In this document: positions 63,808 to 64,000 of the stretch, piece after piece
Position numbering within the stretch: the first letter of the stretch is position 1
How the letters are laid out: every line of letters starts with the position of its first letter
Made by a program: the position numbers and the translations under genes
Notes under the pieces: generated by a model
The model's database searches: none
What the model was told of the DNA's origin: nothing
Seen by the model: only the letters and a program-made list of their open reading frames with translations
NCBI RefSeq assembly: GCF_003148385.1
Contig: NZ_CP029463.1
Span: 3,348,001-3,412,000, forward strand
DNA: 64,000 nucleotides
Direction: 5' to 3'
From: Flavobacterium sediminis
GTDB lineage: Bacteria > Bacteroidota > Bacteroidia > Flavobacteriales > Flavobacteriaceae

Positions 63808-64000
63808 ATGAAATTTAAAGCTATTGTACTTATTTTTTTTATATTTTTATTGACAAGTTGTTCAAATAATGATAAAAAAGGAGATTTTGAAAACTATCTT
63901 AAAATAAGTATTCCTAATAAAGTTGATGTTATAAAGTATGATTCTAATAATACTCTTCAAGACTATTCTACTAGTTTTTTGTATAAATTGAATGATATAG
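63808..64000 (+). CDS. lipoprotein, likely immunity protein (runs off the window)
   Basis: First 64 codons of a gene cut by the window end. ATG at 63808, signal peptide with lipobox LLTSC (Cys18), then a charged mature part (SNNDKKGDFENYLKISIP). It starts 21 bases after the RHS/toxin stop on the same strand, as toxin-immunity pairs do. A lipid anchor would place it in the periplasm, where a lipid II hydrolase would act. Immunity is inference from position and location; I recognise no immunity family. Confidence 0.6.
   Translation, partial: MKFKAIVLIFFIFLLTSCSNNDKKGDFENYLKISIPNKVDVIKYDSNNTLQDYSTSFLYKLNDI

Noticed and set aside
1..64000. CRISPR arrays, insertion sequences, prophage, tRNA and rRNA genes
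   Set aside because: I looked for regular direct repeats, transposase and integrase motifs, tRNA-type T-loops and rRNA sequence and found none apart from the tmRNA.

Overview
The window looks like chromosomal DNA of a member of the Flavobacteriaceae (Bacteroidota), close to Flavobacterium or Myroides. The DNA is AT-rich. Several intergenic regions carry the Bacteroidota -7 promoter element TAnnTTTG. Shine-Dalgarno sites are mostly weak. The tmRNA encodes the tag GENNYALAA without a genomic CCA, and many proteins have lipoprotein or outer-membrane features typical of this group. I saw no rRNA, tRNA, insertion sequence, CRISPR array or prophage. Most of the window is ordinary core and accessory chromosome.

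Layout. 44-5755: a three-gene RND efflux operon (adaptor, pump, outer membrane channel), with a small exported protein gene upstream. 6773-14129: a tight eight-gene operon with a DUF2147 protein, a TolC channel, a membrane fusion protein, an FtsX-type permease, a LolD-type ATPase, an outer membrane protein, and a LytS/LytTR-type two-component pair. 14230-28931: mixed housekeeping genes (aminoglycoside-phosphotransferase-like kinase, TsaC/Sua5, UvrD/PcrA, patatin, M1 aminopeptidase, Dph6-like ATPase, HExxH protein, Asp/Asn hydroxylase-like enzyme, orphan carbamoyltransferase, RecG, bestrophin). 28995-34951: a TetR regulator divergent from a polytopic CruF-like membrane protein, then an alcohol/aldehyde oxidation module (AraC regulator, DUF779, AdhP, ALDH). 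35211-49559: PheT, PpsA, a YheT-like hydrolase, CvfB, a phosphate-type porin, PrmA, ClpS, a metal-binding HMA protein with a YeeE/YedE pair, KdsA, and several unknowns.

49608-52761 is a small regulated cluster: a membrane protein, a winged-helix regulator, a Coq4-like protein, a frameshifted CreD and another membrane protein. Two near-identical operator-like dyads (ACTTTG-N5-CAAAGT) lie just upstream of the first and third genes and flank the regulator gene. 52824-54579 holds a saccharopine/alanine dehydrogenase-like gene and ssrA. 54696-55267 is a zinc-ribbon gene broken by a one-base frameshift. 55398-61755 is a regulator with TolB-like, TPR and AraC regions followed by an outer membrane protein and three hydrolases.

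The most interesting region is the right end (62857-64000). A 5'-truncated RHS core tip reads into a C-terminal domain that I recognise by eye as resembling the lipid II hydrolase colicin M. Its D-x-Y-D-F-N motif is intact, but the following His-Arg is Asp-Arg with a one-residue shorter loop. Directly downstream, a lipoprotein gene runs off the window. The pair fits a toxin/immunity cassette acting in the periplasm. The colicin M assignment comes from recalled sequence, not from an alignment.
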